Source: Talaromyces rugulosus
Taxonomy: Eukaryota > Ascomycota > Eurotiomycetes > Eurotiales > Trichocomaceae
Reading direction: 5' to 3'
Length of the DNA stretch: 64,000 nt
Assembly: GCF_013368755.1 (NCBI RefSeq)
Contig: NC_049561.1
Span: 6,510,001-6,574,000, forward strand
Shown: piece after piece, positions 45,405-58,133 of the stretch
Position numbering within the stretch: the first letter of the stretch is position 1
Layout of the letters: every line of letters begins with the position of its first letter
The notes under the pieces: generated by a model
Database searches by the model: none
Told to the model about the DNA's origin: nothing
Seen by the model: the letters and a program-made list of their open reading frames with translations, nothing else
Position numbers and translations under genes: made by a program

Positions 45405-48224
45405 TTACTGCTGTTGCTGTTGTTGTTGGCTCTGCGGGCTAGATTTGTTGCTATTCGGGCCGGCCATGAAGGTTCCTGGTGCAGATGGATCGAATACCAT
45501 GCCAGTGTCCGAGGGAAGTACGCCAGGTAGCCGATTGCGCATTCGAACGCCATCCAGTGGTGGGGGGTTTGTTGGTTGGCTGATCGCTCCGGGAGACTGT
45601 TGTGTAATGTCGAGCATCGGCCATAGTGTGTTGGGGTTGTCTAGGGTAGAATTGCCGATATAGCTATCCCAGGCGTCCTGTAATTTTATTAAATGAAAGA
45701 ACTTAAAAAGAGACTCATCAACTTACCCAATCAAGTTGCATCTCTGGCACCTGCCCAAACATGCCAAACGGAGAAGTCAGCGCCAAAGGATCTGCAGCAA
45801 AGCCCGCCGACGGGAGAGACGAGTCTATGCCAGTGAAGCTGGCGGTCCCTGGATGTTGAGGGCTCATTCCGCTGCTCAACAAGCCAAGGGTCATCGCGGC
45901 GTTTTGCTTTTCATCAGGGACCTCTAGTAGAGTCGGGTTTGTAGTATCAGTGTTCGCCGGCTGTGGTGAGAAGGTCAGCTTGGCAAGCATGACTCGCAAG
46001 ACTCCCGAGGCCTTGTATGCTTCCATGGATTTGTCTTTCTGGTCGGTCCAGATTTGGTGGGCTTTCTGAATAGCTTCAAGCATCTCGTCCCGCCTTTCTC
46101 GGCCCCAGGTATACAGGTCACCAGATGGCCGCCCAGCGGCCTGCAGTTGCAGCCCATGGTAAAGATCAAGACAAATAATCGTAGCAGCAAGCAAGAAGTT
46201 GTTATTTGTGATGGAGTTCTCGCTACTTTGTGTGCGCAGGCGTCCGTTCGAGCCCGACTCCTGGTGAAGTATGGATTGATATTGCAGGAGTTCCATCGAC
46301 GAGTCGATGCAAGTGCGGCGAGAATGTGTGAATCTAGGGTTGCTCCTAGCACGAGCGATATATTGTCGGTGAAGGACACATTGTGCTTTATGGTACACGC
46401 TTTGAATCTGGTGTGTGTTAGAAATGCACAAAGAAGAACAAGGCAACAGAACCACTTACATGAAATCTCGAGGCTATCAAATCCGCTGGGTCATTTTGAC
46501 ATTCGGACATTGGACGAACTCTTAAATGATCAGGAATCAAATCTCGGGCGCGCCGCAGTTCCGTGTCGATCTCCATCGCGGTCTCATATGGTGCATTCGT
46601 GACGGCAGAAGTATGCTCAATGACACGACCAAAGGTGAAGGACAAGCGAGCTTTCGCTATCAAGTACGACATAGGTGTGGCTTCGTCGTTTGGTCGTGGA
46701 GGCGGAAGCTCCTTACTGTCTTGATCAAAGTCTTCGTCATATAGGTTTCGTGGGATTTCCGTGTCACTGTCACCGGTTCGCAACATGCTAGGCATGCCAA
46801 CCTGAAACGAGAAGAGAAGGTCTGCTTGTCTGACAACTGACCACACGCGTCGTCGTATCTCGCCTTGGTAAGGTGTGATGTTCGGAAACATTTTGGAGTC
46901 TCGATGGTATCCCATGCGCATTGCTAATCGCGTGATTATACCGACCATGATCCATACCGAAATATCTGCATCTTTCGTCTGATTGAAGTCGCCGTGGAGG
47001 TGAAGAATCAAAGTCTCAATGAGGTACGGATAAGGTTTCGTATAATCAGCCAAAATTAGACATTGCGACATCAGGTGACGGAAATTCCTCGCCATATCAA
47101 GAGACTTTCCTATGAACTCTGGCGGCTCATCCCCATCGCGATGATATGACAGCATAGCCAATCGCATCATGGCATAAAGCATACCAATCCAGACAGGGCA
47201 GGAGGCAGATGGATCTTTCCAGTGTTCATTATACTTTTCAAAGTCAGTTGATTTATCCAAATGTATCTTAAAAATGACATACCTCTTTTTGGAAAGTTGG
47301 AACGTGAATAATATCTACTCCCTATTAGTTTTTTTTTCTCTCTCTCCCAAGCTACTGTAGGTATCAAACTTACGAGTTGCCGGGCTATAAGTGTTGAAAT
47401 AACGGGCAATCAACATATCCGTCGTATATCTTGATGGGAAGGGAGCCATAATTTCTGCTTTGCTCGGACACTTGGTTGACCCAAACAATAACATAGATGT
47501 ATCCTCTTCTGGTTTCGAAGCCTTTAATCGTTGGGCCTGCTCCTCGTACTGCTTTTTATGGCTCGAGAAAAATTGACGGACTTCCGCGATCTTCTCAGAG
47601 TTAGCAAAAAGAAGTTCAAACCAAAACAGCACAAGCTTACATCATTCAATACAGAGGCCCAGTGAGCTTCGCTGATGTACATTGACTTGTTGTTGTCCAT
47701 TTTCATGACACCAAAAGACTTGGTAACGGCCTCTGTATCGCTCTCCTCCAGTCCATCTGCTTCATCCTCGAGCTCGAGATCCTGAGAAGTCTGCGCAGAA
47801 CCAATGCTGTCGTTGCCGGAAATGGCAGCCACTGCAGCGGCAGGCCCGGCTGATTGCGACCCATTGGTCATAAGTGACAGAACCAGGCTTTCCAGTCTGT
47901 CTATTCTGTTCTGCATATCGTCAGGCGAGCTAGAGGCGCTTTGCGTCAACGAGTTCTTCTTTCGAGAACCGGGCTGAGCATATGAGCATGAGCTAGCATC
48001 TCCTCTCTTCACACAGTTTTCACAGGGATTAGAGCGGTTGCATTTTAGCCTGCAGGCAATGGTCAGTCCGGGATACCATAAAAACAAAGGTGTGAAACTG
48101 ACTTTCTCTGTCGGCAGGGAGCGCAGGAAAGCGGAACTCTGTTTCTCTTCCTGACCACCCTGTACTGACCCTCGGGTGAATGCCCGGCCACACTCGACGA
48201 GGTAGAAGGGGGGGTTGGCGTCAT
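45405..48224 (-). CDS. Zn2Cys6 transcription factor with fungal_trans domain
   Basis: Seven exons (48224-48103, 48049-47641, 47590-47374, 47317-47283, 47233-46460, 46407-45727, 45677-45405) with introns of 49-56 bp give 836 residues. The zinc cluster CX2CX6CX5CX2CX8C is complete (C34 to C62: CAPCRQRKLKC, CENCVKRGDASSC); its Lys-Leu-Lys junction is split by intron 1. A coiled segment (MQNRIDRLESLVLSLMT) follows and may dimerise. The middle-homology region is clear: VWIGMLYAMMRLA, RLAMRMGYHRD and GEIRRRVWSVVRQAD. The C-terminus ends in a polyglutamine tract. The regulator is nuclear; its target pathway cannot be named. The tiny exon 4 of 35 bp (VDIIHVPTFQKE) is set by matching the family pattern. 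Confidence 0.9.
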
Positions 48225-50613
48225 GTTGCAATATCAAAGGCTTTTTCAACAGCGGGTGTTTATCGTGTAAGACCTCTCAGTACCGATAGAGTACGGATGG
48301 TAAGGTGTGCTTGTGAAAGCAAGAGAGCGACGCGACGGAGTTCACAGCCCCGCTCGCTTCGATGGTATATACGTATTGTGAATCAACCTGAAAACTCGAG
48401 GTAGCCAGATTCTCTCAGCTCCAACCAGCGCGTGCTAGCCAACTATCCAGCTCTTTCTGCTGCTCTCTTCAAGCCGGTCCCAGATAAGGTTTCCTGATGG
48501 CGACAGCGGACGATGTGACCCGGGCGTCTTCTCCAGGCTTAAACGAACGAGCCACAGCACACTTCGCAAACGGAGCCACCGGAGGTCTGGCGGGGATCGG
48601 ATAGACGGGAAAAAGCTTTTCTAGCAGGAAACCCAGGTCGCTCAACCCAGTCTTCTCTGTGTGCGAATGGCCGCTGGTAATAGTGGGGTCGGATTAGCAG
48701 TGGACGTTCTTTTCGCGGTGTCGGGTGAGGATTCGGTTTCAGCGATGGCCGGGGGATCGGGGGGTGTCGCTTGAGATTCCGTACAGGGAGATTGTTGATA
48801 TTTTCGCGATGACAGCAGACGGAGCGCAGCCGATGGGATTTGCCCGGGAAAGCGAGAAAGGGGACCGAAGACTCTTTAAATAAGATGGAGGAGCTGCTGA
48901 TCGACTTATCGCCCTAGTCCGGCTGTTCGCCGCCTGGTCGCTCTGGGTCGCCGTAGAGCGGCCAAAAAAGGTTTAAACTTGAGTATTGTGCTGGTGTGCA
49001 CGTTCGTTTTTTATTTATTTGTTTTTATTTTTTGGCTATTTGAAACCTAATTGCCTAGTACGGGCATTGAAGATACGCGAAAAGAGCAGCTATTCTGCAG
49101 TGCGTATAGCATGGGTCTCCCCTCACCAAGCGCCGATCAACTCTCCTCTATCACGGACGCAGAAACAGCATACTCGGTGCTAACAACTAAGTTTTTATCA
49201 TGTATTCCAATCTATTATCTATTAAGGTAGAGGCTGACAGGCCGGAGTGGACGCAGGCGCATTCGATTGCGAGAGAAGCAGTATTATCAGATAGAATCAT
49301 GTATCATGATCAATTGATAGTGTGCGACGTTCAGTGGCTCGACAAGCATAATTCGTTCTAGAGATCAGCAATGAATTCAGAGAAGGGCCTGTGAATGTTC
49401 TATCCATTATTGGATAGCTCTAATCTAGAGCTATTTATAATAATAGACAAGTAAAGGCAGCTTGGGAGTTGTCGAGAAGCCATGACGAAATGCCGATCTC
49501 TTCCGCACGTGGCTAGCCGAATATCACATGATCTGCAACCATGTGATCAGCGTGGCATTGTCTTTACTGTCTGTATGCGCGATGATAAAGCATGCTCCAG
49601 CACTATCGCTGATTGGCAGGTTTAGTATGAGTCATAAGCAATCATCGCACTATTAAATCATCTCTGCGCCGGCATTTACGGAGGAAAGCGCTTAAGACCG
49701 ACTGCCGCCTTGGAGCGATTCATTGGCTCTGCATGGAGATTATGTAATATCTATAATTTTGTAGCTGATTTCTATCATTTTTATATTTTTATATGACATG
49801 TACTGCTACTACATGGACGATGGAGACGAGATTCACTGGCAACGATACAGAGCATCCTGGGAGCACAAACCTTGCTGCAAAGAACAGACAACAGCGCCAC
49901 GAGGCTCGCCATGAATGGCCGGCATTCATCAGTGAGTGCCACAAGGTTGCTTGCTCACAAGTGGTGCGATGAGAGGCGCCAATGCAATACAGGGGGTCCC
50001 TGTCCAGGATCAGGATACCAGTCAATATTGAGACATATCAATATATCCAACAGACAATCAATGAAACCAGAGACGTTTCAACTCAAATCGACTGGACTAG
50101 AGTCGCGGGGACAAAGCAGACGGGGCTGACTCGTTTGCAAGGCTAGCCCAGGTATCGGATCTAGTTCGCAAACAATAAACAATGATAGTAATGGCTATAT
50201 TTAATTTATTCTGCCCTCTGTTCTGCAGGTAATGTCAGCGCAGCCTTGAGGCTTGCCAGCTCACCGCCCTCCCTGCCTCCTAATACCCCACGCGCTCCCT
50301 GACGACGACAAAGACACCGACGTTAAACAAGGTGTCTCATGGCAAGATAAGACACCACCCTGGCTCCGTTGCCTATTTAATGAAAAATTTTCCTGTCTCT
50401 CTTCTCACATCCTTTTCTCTTCTCGACTTCTACTCTCACCTTTTCTGCAGCTCAACGGCCCGTTTGCGGACCTAAAGCTTAGCGTCCTTCGACACATCGT
50501 CGATCTCTCTTGTCTGCAACATTTCTAACGACGACTATTATTTGCACCCCGTCGACTCACTTGTTCCTTCCTGTATTGTACTGAGTCCTTTTGAGAGGTA
50601 GCTCTCTGTCATC
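48225..50613. other. 2.4-kb divergent region between Zn2Cys6 and Argonaute genes
   Basis: Promoter and leader of both genes. An inverted repeat (ATCACATG / CATGTGAT, 9-bp spacer) lies at 49523-49547. No coding exon could be supported. Confidence 0.6.
49523..49547. promoter_or_regulatory. Dyad ATCACATG-N9-CATGTGAT
   Basis: Perfect 8-bp inverted repeat in the region between two divergent genes. Its form, two CACATG half-sites, could bind a dimeric regulator. Function unknown. Confidence 0.3.
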
Positions 50614-53600
50614 ATGTCTGGTCGTGGTCCGCGAGGGGGCCCTCGAGGCGGCGGCGGCGGCGGCGGCGGCGCAAGAGGCCGTGGTGCCAGCCAAGATCTT
50701 CCTTTCCGTGAGGCTGGCCGTGGACGTGGCGGAGATCGTGGAGGAGATCGTGGCCGTGGAGATCGCGGACGTGGACGTGGCGATCGCGGTGGTGATGCCT
50801 TCAGAGACGACGGGCCTTTCAGAGGTCGTGGAGACTTCAGAGGTCGTGGAGATTTTAGAGGCCGTGGGGAGTTTAGAGGCCGTGGGGAGTTTAGAGGCCG
50901 TGGGGAGTTCCGTGGCCGTGGGCGTGGAGCTCCACGAGCACCTACAACCATCTACACGTGAGTTTTCATTTTCATTGAAGCGTTGGCTTTTTGTCGCTTG
51001 ATCTGACAACAAACCACAGAGACCCAGAGGGCGTTAAGCCTCCGTCTGTTGAAGTTACCAAACTAGAAGGCACCATTGAGAATGGTCTTGTGAAGCTGCC
51101 CCAGACGGCTACGTTTCCTAACCGACCGGGCTATGGTACTCAGGGACGACAGATCGTACTGTTTGCAAACTACATGCAGCTAATCAGCGCATCCAAGAAT
51201 GACTTGTATCGGTATGACACCATGATTGGCAATGCTCCAAACGGCAACCCTCCGTCGGCCAAGAAATGCAAGCACATTATTCGCCTGCTGCTGGAAGAGT
51301 TTTTTGCCGAACAGCAGGAAGACCTTGCCACCGACTACCGGTCGACCTTGATCTCTCGTGAGCCTCTTGGCCTCGAGGTCAAGGAATTCCAAGTTCGCTG
51401 GAAAGCCGAGGATGAGGACACCTACTCGGACAACCCGATTACCTACACTGTTACCGTTAAATACACAGGAACGGTTAGCGTTTCAGACCTCGTGGACTAT
51501 CTGACTTCCTCGAACGCCAGCAGGATATTGGATAACAAGGCTACGATCATCCAGGCGTTGAACATCATCGTTGGTCACGGTCCAAAATCTGATCTTGGCG
51601 TAGGTACAGTCGGTGCCAACAAACACTTCTCTCTAAGCCCAGCGGCCAACGACCGTGCGTCACTCGGGGGTGGCTTGGAAGTCATTCGCGGATTCTTTGT
51701 TAGTGTTCGAGCTGCAACGGCACGCATTCTTGTCAATTTGCAGGTGAAAAATCTGGCCTGTTACGAATCCGGAGCTTTGCAACCCCTGATGAACAGCTGT
51801 GGTCTTCATCACCGGTCCCTGGAACGCTTCATCAAGACCTTACGGATTGAACTCACACATCTGGTCAAGAAGACTAAGAACAACGAGACAAGACGACGCG
51901 TGAAGAGCATTTGGGGTTTTGCTTCGCCGGCAGATGGTAGGGGTGAGAACCGTCCCCGAGTTAAAGGGTTTGGTGCCGGTCCCAAAGACGTTGCTTTCTG
52001 GCTCAACGAAGCTGGCCCAGGCTCAGTACCCAGCGACAAGAGCAAACGCAGAAAGGACAAGCGGGAGGGACCTGCAACCCCTGGTGAATACATCACCGTG
52101 GCGAAGTACTTCGAGACTCGTAAGCTTTAACCTACCAAGCCTCGATTTATCTACTGGTTGCTAACACAAAATCAACTAGGCTACGGTGTTGATACTAATC
52201 CAAAATCACATGTTATCAACGTTGGGTCTCAGCAGAACCCGTCCTATGTGCCGGTCGAGGTCTGCAACGTCATCCCTGGGCAACCGGCCAATATGAAACT
52301 CTCGCCGCAGCAAACCCAAAACATGATCGGTTTCGCCGTTCGTGGTCCTGGTGCTAATGCCAATTCGATCGTGCACGAAGGTACTCGGCTTCTAGGGTTC
52401 GGGCCCAAACGTAATGCTACTTTGGTGAGTCGACATTTGCCTCCCTGCCTGTGAATTGAATTCTAGCTAACTAGGCGTTACCTTTATAGTCCGCATTTGA
52501 CCTAATGCCAGATACTCGTCTGATTACGGTCCACGGACGTGTTCTACCAGCTCCTGCGGTTACGTACCAAAAGACGAATATCAGTCCACGCAACGCCGAC
52601 TGGAACATGAAGAGTATTAAGTTTAACATTTCTCCTCCTCTAGGCAACTGGACCTATGTTACGATAGGCCCGCGGGAATTTATGCTCGAGGAGTTCGTCG
52701 CCAAACTAAACGAGGTAGGCATCGCAGCCAAAGCCCCTTCTGTGCAGCCATTTCGAGCCCGGTCTCCCCGACCCGAGGATATCCAGGCAGTATTCGAGAA
52801 AGTATCCAAATACAACCTCAATTTTGTCCTGGTAATTTTACCTACTCGCGACACTGAAATCTACAACTGTGTCAAACAAAACTGTGACGTCCGGTACGGC
52901 ATCCGCCATGCCTGCGTGATTGCGGAAAAGTTCGCCAAGACTGGCAACCACCAGTACAACGCTAATGAGGCTCTGAAGATCAACCTCAAGCTTGGTGGGA
53001 CGAACCAACTTGTTAGTAGACTTAGCATCATCGACAAGGGCAAGACGATGCTTGTCGGTATTGACGTTACACACCCTTCGCCAGGCTCGGCTAAAGATGC
53101 TCCAAGTATCGCCGCCATCGTCGCCTCAATCGACAAGAATCTAGGGCAGTTTCCGGCCGACATACGGATGCAGAGAGGCAAGCAAGAAAGGGTCGATGCG
53201 CTGGACAGACTGCTTGACTCGCGACTAGATATGTGGAAAAGACACAACAAAACGTACCCGGAGAACATCATTGTCTACCGTGACGGAGTCTCGGAGGGTC
53301 AGTACAATATGGTTATCGACGACGAACTACCGCAACTCAAGGAAGCATGCAGAAAGAAGTATCCTGCCCCCGACACAAAGAAGGGTCTTCCTCACATCTC
53401 CATCGTGGTTGTCGGCAAGCGCCATCATACACGGTTCTACGCGACAACCGAGCAAGACGCAGACGATCGCTCCAAGAACCCGCCCACGGGCACCGTTGTC
53501 GACCGCGGCGTGACCGAAGCCCGCAACTTTGACTTTTTCTTGCAGTCTCACAAGGCCCTCCAAGGAACCGCGCGACCAGCCCATTACTACACAGTCTACG

Positions 53601-53896
53601 ACGAGATCTTCCACAAGGAGAAACCCCAACCACCGTTTCAAAACGCCGCAGACGTACTACACGACCTAACTCACCGCCTGTGCTACACCTTTGGCCGTGC
53701 CACAAAAGCAGTCAGTATCTGTCCGCCAGCTTACTACGCGGACCTGGTCTGCGAGCGTGCCCGCTGCTATCTGTCCGATGTCTTTGACCAGTCCACATCG
53801 GTTGTTAGTGAAACTAGCTCGGCGCAGGCAGCGCGGGTGGATAGTGACCGAGTCACTCTTCACAAGAACATCAAAGATACCATGTTCTACATCTAG
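50614..53896 (+). CDS. qde2: Argonaute (QDE2-type) with N-terminal RGG repeats
   Basis: Four exons (50614-50957, 51020-52119, 52180-52424, 52490-53896; introns 60-65 bp) give 1031 residues, the core of the RNA-silencing complex that holds small RNAs and slices targets. The N-terminus is Gly/Arg-rich with an 18-bp tandem repeat. ArgoN, L1, PAZ, MID and PIWI follow in order. PIWI catalytic residues are present: D755 in GIDVTHPSPG, D828 in YRDGVSEGQY and H928 in AHYYTVYDE; the loop Glu lies between them and I did not fix it. So slicing should be active. The last residues TMFYI match the Argonaute C-terminus, which buries the guide 5' end nearby. Likely roles are quelling-type defence and small-RNA control of repeats. 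RGG motifs are often arginine-methylated. Confidence 0.96.
50817..50911 (+). repeat. 18-bp coding minisatellite, FRGRGD/E repeat
   Basis: About five tandem copies of an 18-bp unit that encode the hexapeptide F-R-G-R-G-(D/E) inside the RGG region of Argonaute. Copies 3-5 are nearly identical in DNA, which suggests recent expansion. Confidence 0.9.
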
Positions 53897-54744
53897 TCTT
53901 TTTCTGTCCAGTCGATCCAGACATGAAAGAAGTGAATGTAGATATCAAATTGGCAAGTTATTATCATAATACTGTCGATTTGGATTTTTTTTTTCGGGTG
54001 ATTTTTGACAAATTTTGTTTCTTAAATTTTTTAATTTTTTAATTTTTTTGGTTGAATCACGATCGATCCAGATTGAATACGATCCACATGAATACACTTG
54101 TTGAGTGATTTGACACGTTACGAATATGAACGAGTTTATGATTTTGACTTTATTGGGGAGCTCCTTTTTTTCTTTTTTCACGTTTTTGTTGCAGTTGGCT
54201 ATGTGACAAAGCGATGGAATAGATCGAGAGCAGGACACAGGCAGAATGAAAGTTATTATTGATTTTCAATTTCAATTTCAACACTCCTCGTAGACAGACG
54301 TAGACTTGAATTCAAATGTTTTCATTCGAATTACCTACTAGATGTATGTGTACACATACAAAAAAAAAACATTCAATTAGTTTAGAAAAAAACGAAAGAA
54401 ATGAATACAATACAATACATACATAAAATCAAATAAACAAGTAGAGAAAAGAAACGAAAAGAAAAGAAAAGAAAGTGTACGCTGTAGCAAAACATAGAAA
54501 AACAGAGAGAAGGAGAAGGAGAGGGGGTGGTCATGAACCATCATCATGCTCGTGCACATACATTTGTTGAATTGCCCTTTGTTTTTTTTTTTCTGTTTTG
54601 GTTTTGATTTTGTTTTTTTTTCAGAGCTTGCAGATCAAATGGAAAATCGACCGCCAGGGTATACAAAGCAATTTTTTTTCATTGCGGTATTGCACAGGGA
54701 AGGGGGGGGAACAAATACAAGTAATAAAAACAAGATTTAATTAT
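53897..54744. other. Convergent spacer, T/A-rich
   Basis: 3' regions of Argonaute and the NTF2-like gene, with T-runs at about 53990, 54050 and 54585 and GA-rich stretches near 54440-54525. No coding exon supported. Confidence 0.6.
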
Positions 54745-56536
54745 TCATTCATCGTCACCAAACCCCCAGCTCGGCTGAAAAGTGCTGCGCTTGATAGACG
54801 GGATGGGGGCGTTTTTCTTCGGCTCAGGCGATTCCTCCTCATACCTGTCCCACGAGGCGTCCATCATCTTGACGGCCTTCATACGGTCGCTGTTGATAGG
54901 CGGCTTACTGCTCTCGGTCTTCTGCTGGGCGGGCTCATCGGAGGGTGCAGAGTCCGTAATTGCCCAGTGGCTGTCAAAGTCCTTTTTGCGAGATATGTTG
55001 TCCACGACGCCGATGGATTGTTGGTGTTTGTGTTGTTGCTGTTTGGGCTCTTCTTCTTTCTTTCCTTTTACTGGCGTTGGGTTGCCCTGCTCATCGTACA
55101 CATTGTTCTCGTACAGACCCAAACCCTTGTTATGGGCGCCTCCGATGATGCGTTTGTTGTCCCTTACTCCATCGTCATCGACCAGAGAAAAGTGTGTCTC
55201 TGCATCGCGACGTGGCTGCACAACGCGAGGCCGAACTGGCGGGGTTTCTGCGCCCTCTTCCTCGTTGTCACTCCAGCTAAAGTGGCGAACGTCTTGAGGG
55301 AGCACTTTTCCACGTGGTTTCTCGGGCGTTGCGAAATCAGCAAAGTCCCACTGAGACATAGGACGGAACTTCCTTGCCGGACGCTCTGCAACATCGTTCT
55401 CCTCGTTGGCAATATCGAAATGGGTAAACTTCTTGGGGTGCGTCTTGTATCGAGCCTCCTGTTCTTCCTCGGGGGCATCGCCTTCGCCAAACAGGTTGAT
55501 CGGCTGATAGTTCTTGTGCGGTCCGGCCTTGGGCTGAACATGGCCTCGATGAGCCTGTTGTTCGTCCTCTGTGTCGAAAACGCGGATCGCCTGGAAGTTC
55601 CTGCTGGAGCCAATTCGGGGCTGAACAGCGTTGGCAGTGGGCTCGTCGGACTCATCGCCAAACACGCGAATGGGCCCAAAATGTTTGTTGGCACCGGCTC
55701 TCGGCGAGATGACGCTTTCCCGCGAGTTGATAGGAGCGTCTTCGTCGTACCCGCCGTTCAAGATATCATGGTCACGAACCGGAGGTCTCGTTGACGAAGG
55801 GGCGTAAGGAGCGACAACAGCCGGTCGTGGTTCGTCATCCTCGTCACCGCCAAACAGAGACAACGACGCGTGGGGGTCTTTGATGTGCCTCTTTGCGGGA
55901 GACGCTGATCGAGCAGCGGCCGGTTGTTCTTGTTTTTGTTGTGCTTGCGGTTGTGGTTGCGCACTGCTCTGTGCTACAGGCGCCGCCGCATTTCCTACTG
56001 CTGCAATGGCATTGGTGATGAGCTTGGACTGGTCTTTGGCATCGCGAATTGGCCAGTTGCGTCCCCGGGAGCCAATGACCTCGACTTGTTTGAGAAGCGA
56101 CCCCTGGTCCCAGTAAACTCTGATCTGCTGGATTTGGGCCTGCGAATCGAAGCGAACGATGTGCACCTGCGACAGCTCTGTTAGTATCTTGGAAATTGCA
56201 TATGCAAGTAAGAGATGATCGACGCACCGTTGGAAAAGTCACCACGCGGTCGGCCAGGAAATTATCGTCCAGCGACGGGAGATAAGCCCCTCCCCCAGAA
56301 ACAAACTCGAGCGTGGTGTCGACGTCGAGCACCAGCGCGTCTGGCGTCTCAATGGCACTGAGCGTCTTGTCGCCCTTTTTCTCGACGATTCTCTGTTGGC
56401 GCTGCAGATGAGTGAGCACCGCGTCGGCGCCGTCGAACACAGTGGTGGTGGTGATGTAGTTGAGCGACACGTCGCGGCCAAGGGGCGCGGCCGAGGGGCT
56501 CGCCAGGAAGCGCTCGTAGACAGCCTGGAGAGACAT
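54745..56536 (-). CDS. NTF2-like protein with repeated acidic linear motifs
   Basis: Exons 56536-56228 and 56166-54745 (61-bp GTGCGT...GCAG intron) give 576 residues. Residues 1-150 form an NTF2-like domain: MSLQAVYERFLASPSAAPL, VLDVDTTLEF, FLADRVVTFPT and HIVRFDSQAQIQQIRVYWDQ. After a Gln/Ala-rich linker the rest is a chain of short related motifs, an aromatic followed by I-x-V-F and acids: HFGPIRVFGDESDE, NFQAIRVFDTEDE and NYQPINLFGEGD. A second set follows: THFDIANEE, RHFSWSDNEE, THFSLVDDD, HWAITDS and the end PSWGFGDDE. The domain order resembles scaffold or RNA-related proteins, but I cannot name it. It is convergent with Argonaute. Confidence 0.82.
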
Positions 56537-57568
56537 TTCGGGGGTTTTCTGATCCTCACAGAAGGACCAAGGGCAATGTTGACTGTTGTCGTTGACAGTT
56601 GACAGTGGTCTTGACAGCAAGTGGAGGGCGGGGCGGAGGAGTAAAGAGTAAACAAAGGTGCGGCGTGACTGCCGATTCTCACTCAACTCAACAGCTCTAA
56701 AGAAAGGAGAAGCAATTGTTTACTTTGTGAAGGGGTTTGTTTGGGAAAAGTTGGCTCCATAATAATAATAATAATAATAATAATAACCACGCGCCTCAGG
56801 CCTCAGGCCATGCATGCACCGATGTCTTTCTGCATAATTCCGAGCCAGTGTTTCACCAGCAGCGTCTAACCGCACTGAGCCAACGGTTCTTGACCTAAAA
56901 CGGTGCTTTTAATCTTACTTCTCTTGGCCCCCGCAGTAGTTCCTTGTTATTTAGTCGGGCTTCTAGTTAGCCTTCTGGAAGCGCTCGTTTTGTCGGTTGG
57001 TCTGTTGTTCTAGCTGGAAGAGACCGTGTTTCCGAGGGAAGTGAAGAAGAAAGAAAGAAAGAAGACAATTATAAATAAATATTCTGCAGGAATACCAGTG
57101 GGCCAGCAATTTCAGTGTTATGTGAGGTCACATCGCTATTGGGTTGCAGACGTTATAATATTATAAACAAGTCATATCACTAACGGTTACCCACACGACC
57201 CTGCAGGCTAACCACCACGTAGTACTAGTATAGTTATTACTCATTATGTACAAAATGTATTTTGTAGGGAGCTAGCAGTGGCGACGCGCAGTCGCGTTTT
57301 CTGCGCCTTGGTGCTCCTGGGATTGGGAAACACCCTGCGATGGTGCTTTTGCTTCGGTTCATATTTCAGTCTGTTACCCTCAAATATCACCAGAAAAAGG
57401 GACTGCTGTTTTGTCTTTTTGTCTTTGCTCCACGGTTTTTCGTTAAAGATCGGCATTTCTGCTGCTGCAACAAGTAGCAGCACGTGTGCTGCTATGCGCC
57501 TGCAAGCGTCTCAAAGAGTTCTGTGCCATGATTAGCCAAGTGGTCCTTTCAGAAATCCTACAGAAATC
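56537..57568. other. Intergenic, no gene seen
   Basis: Promoter of the NTF2-like gene and 3' region of rpb7; includes the AAT microsatellite. No coding exon supported. Confidence 0.6.
56761..56786 (+). repeat. (AAT)n microsatellite
   Basis: About nine AAT units upstream of the NTF2-like gene. Confidence 0.9.
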
Positions 57569-58133
57569 TCACCCCAGGTAGTCTTCTTTGATCGTTCCAA
57601 TGGCATTTATCGCCGAGACGTCGGGCTTCACACCAAGTATTTTCAAGCGAAGACTCGTTCCTCGCTCAATCACCTGCTCGGCATGATCTGTGTACTGCGG
57701 GGGTACCGTGCCAGGTTCCCATTTTATATCAGACGGGATGTTCTTGCGAGCGATGAACACGGACAGTGGGCCAGCGAGTGTGAAAATTCCCGTGGGTTTG
57801 ACAGAGGTAACGATGGCGTCCACCTATTTTTTTTTTAACTTGTTAGTTACAAATCCAAATAAGCTGGGGTGAAAAAGTACGTACCGTCTCTCCTCTAAAA
57901 GGCTTCCAGATGATGGCGCGATACTTGATCGTGTATTCTGCATGGCCACTGCCGGGCATAATCCGTCCCTCACCAATATCCACCATGTCCATAACACAGA
58001 TGACAAAGTGGTCGCCCGTGCATCTCCCCTCTTCTTCCTCATTCAGTAGCCTAATCAGGAATTCCTTGACATTGGGACCAAAGAAGGAGGGATGTAGGGT
58101 CACGAGTTTCGTCTCCTCCTTGAGGAAGAACAT
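57569..58133 (-). CDS. rpb7: RNA polymerase II subunit Rpb7
   Basis: Exons 58133-57885 and 57823-57569 (61-bp GTACGT...TAG intron) give 167 residues, close to the usual 170. The start MFFLKEETKLVTLHPSFFG and the tip MVDIGEGRIMPGSGHAEY are typical of Rpb7. VDAIVTSVKPTGIFTLAGP opens the S1/OB domain, and the end GTIKEDYLG is near-invariant. Rpb7 pairs with Rpb4 to form the stalk of RNA polymerase II, which binds the nascent RNA and acts in initiation and mRNA decay. Identification is firm. Confidence 0.96.

Noticed and set aside
54598..55794. 398-codon plus-strand frame with hydrophobic runs
   Set aside because: Antisense of the NTF2-like gene; runs are complements of its acidic and Gln codons.
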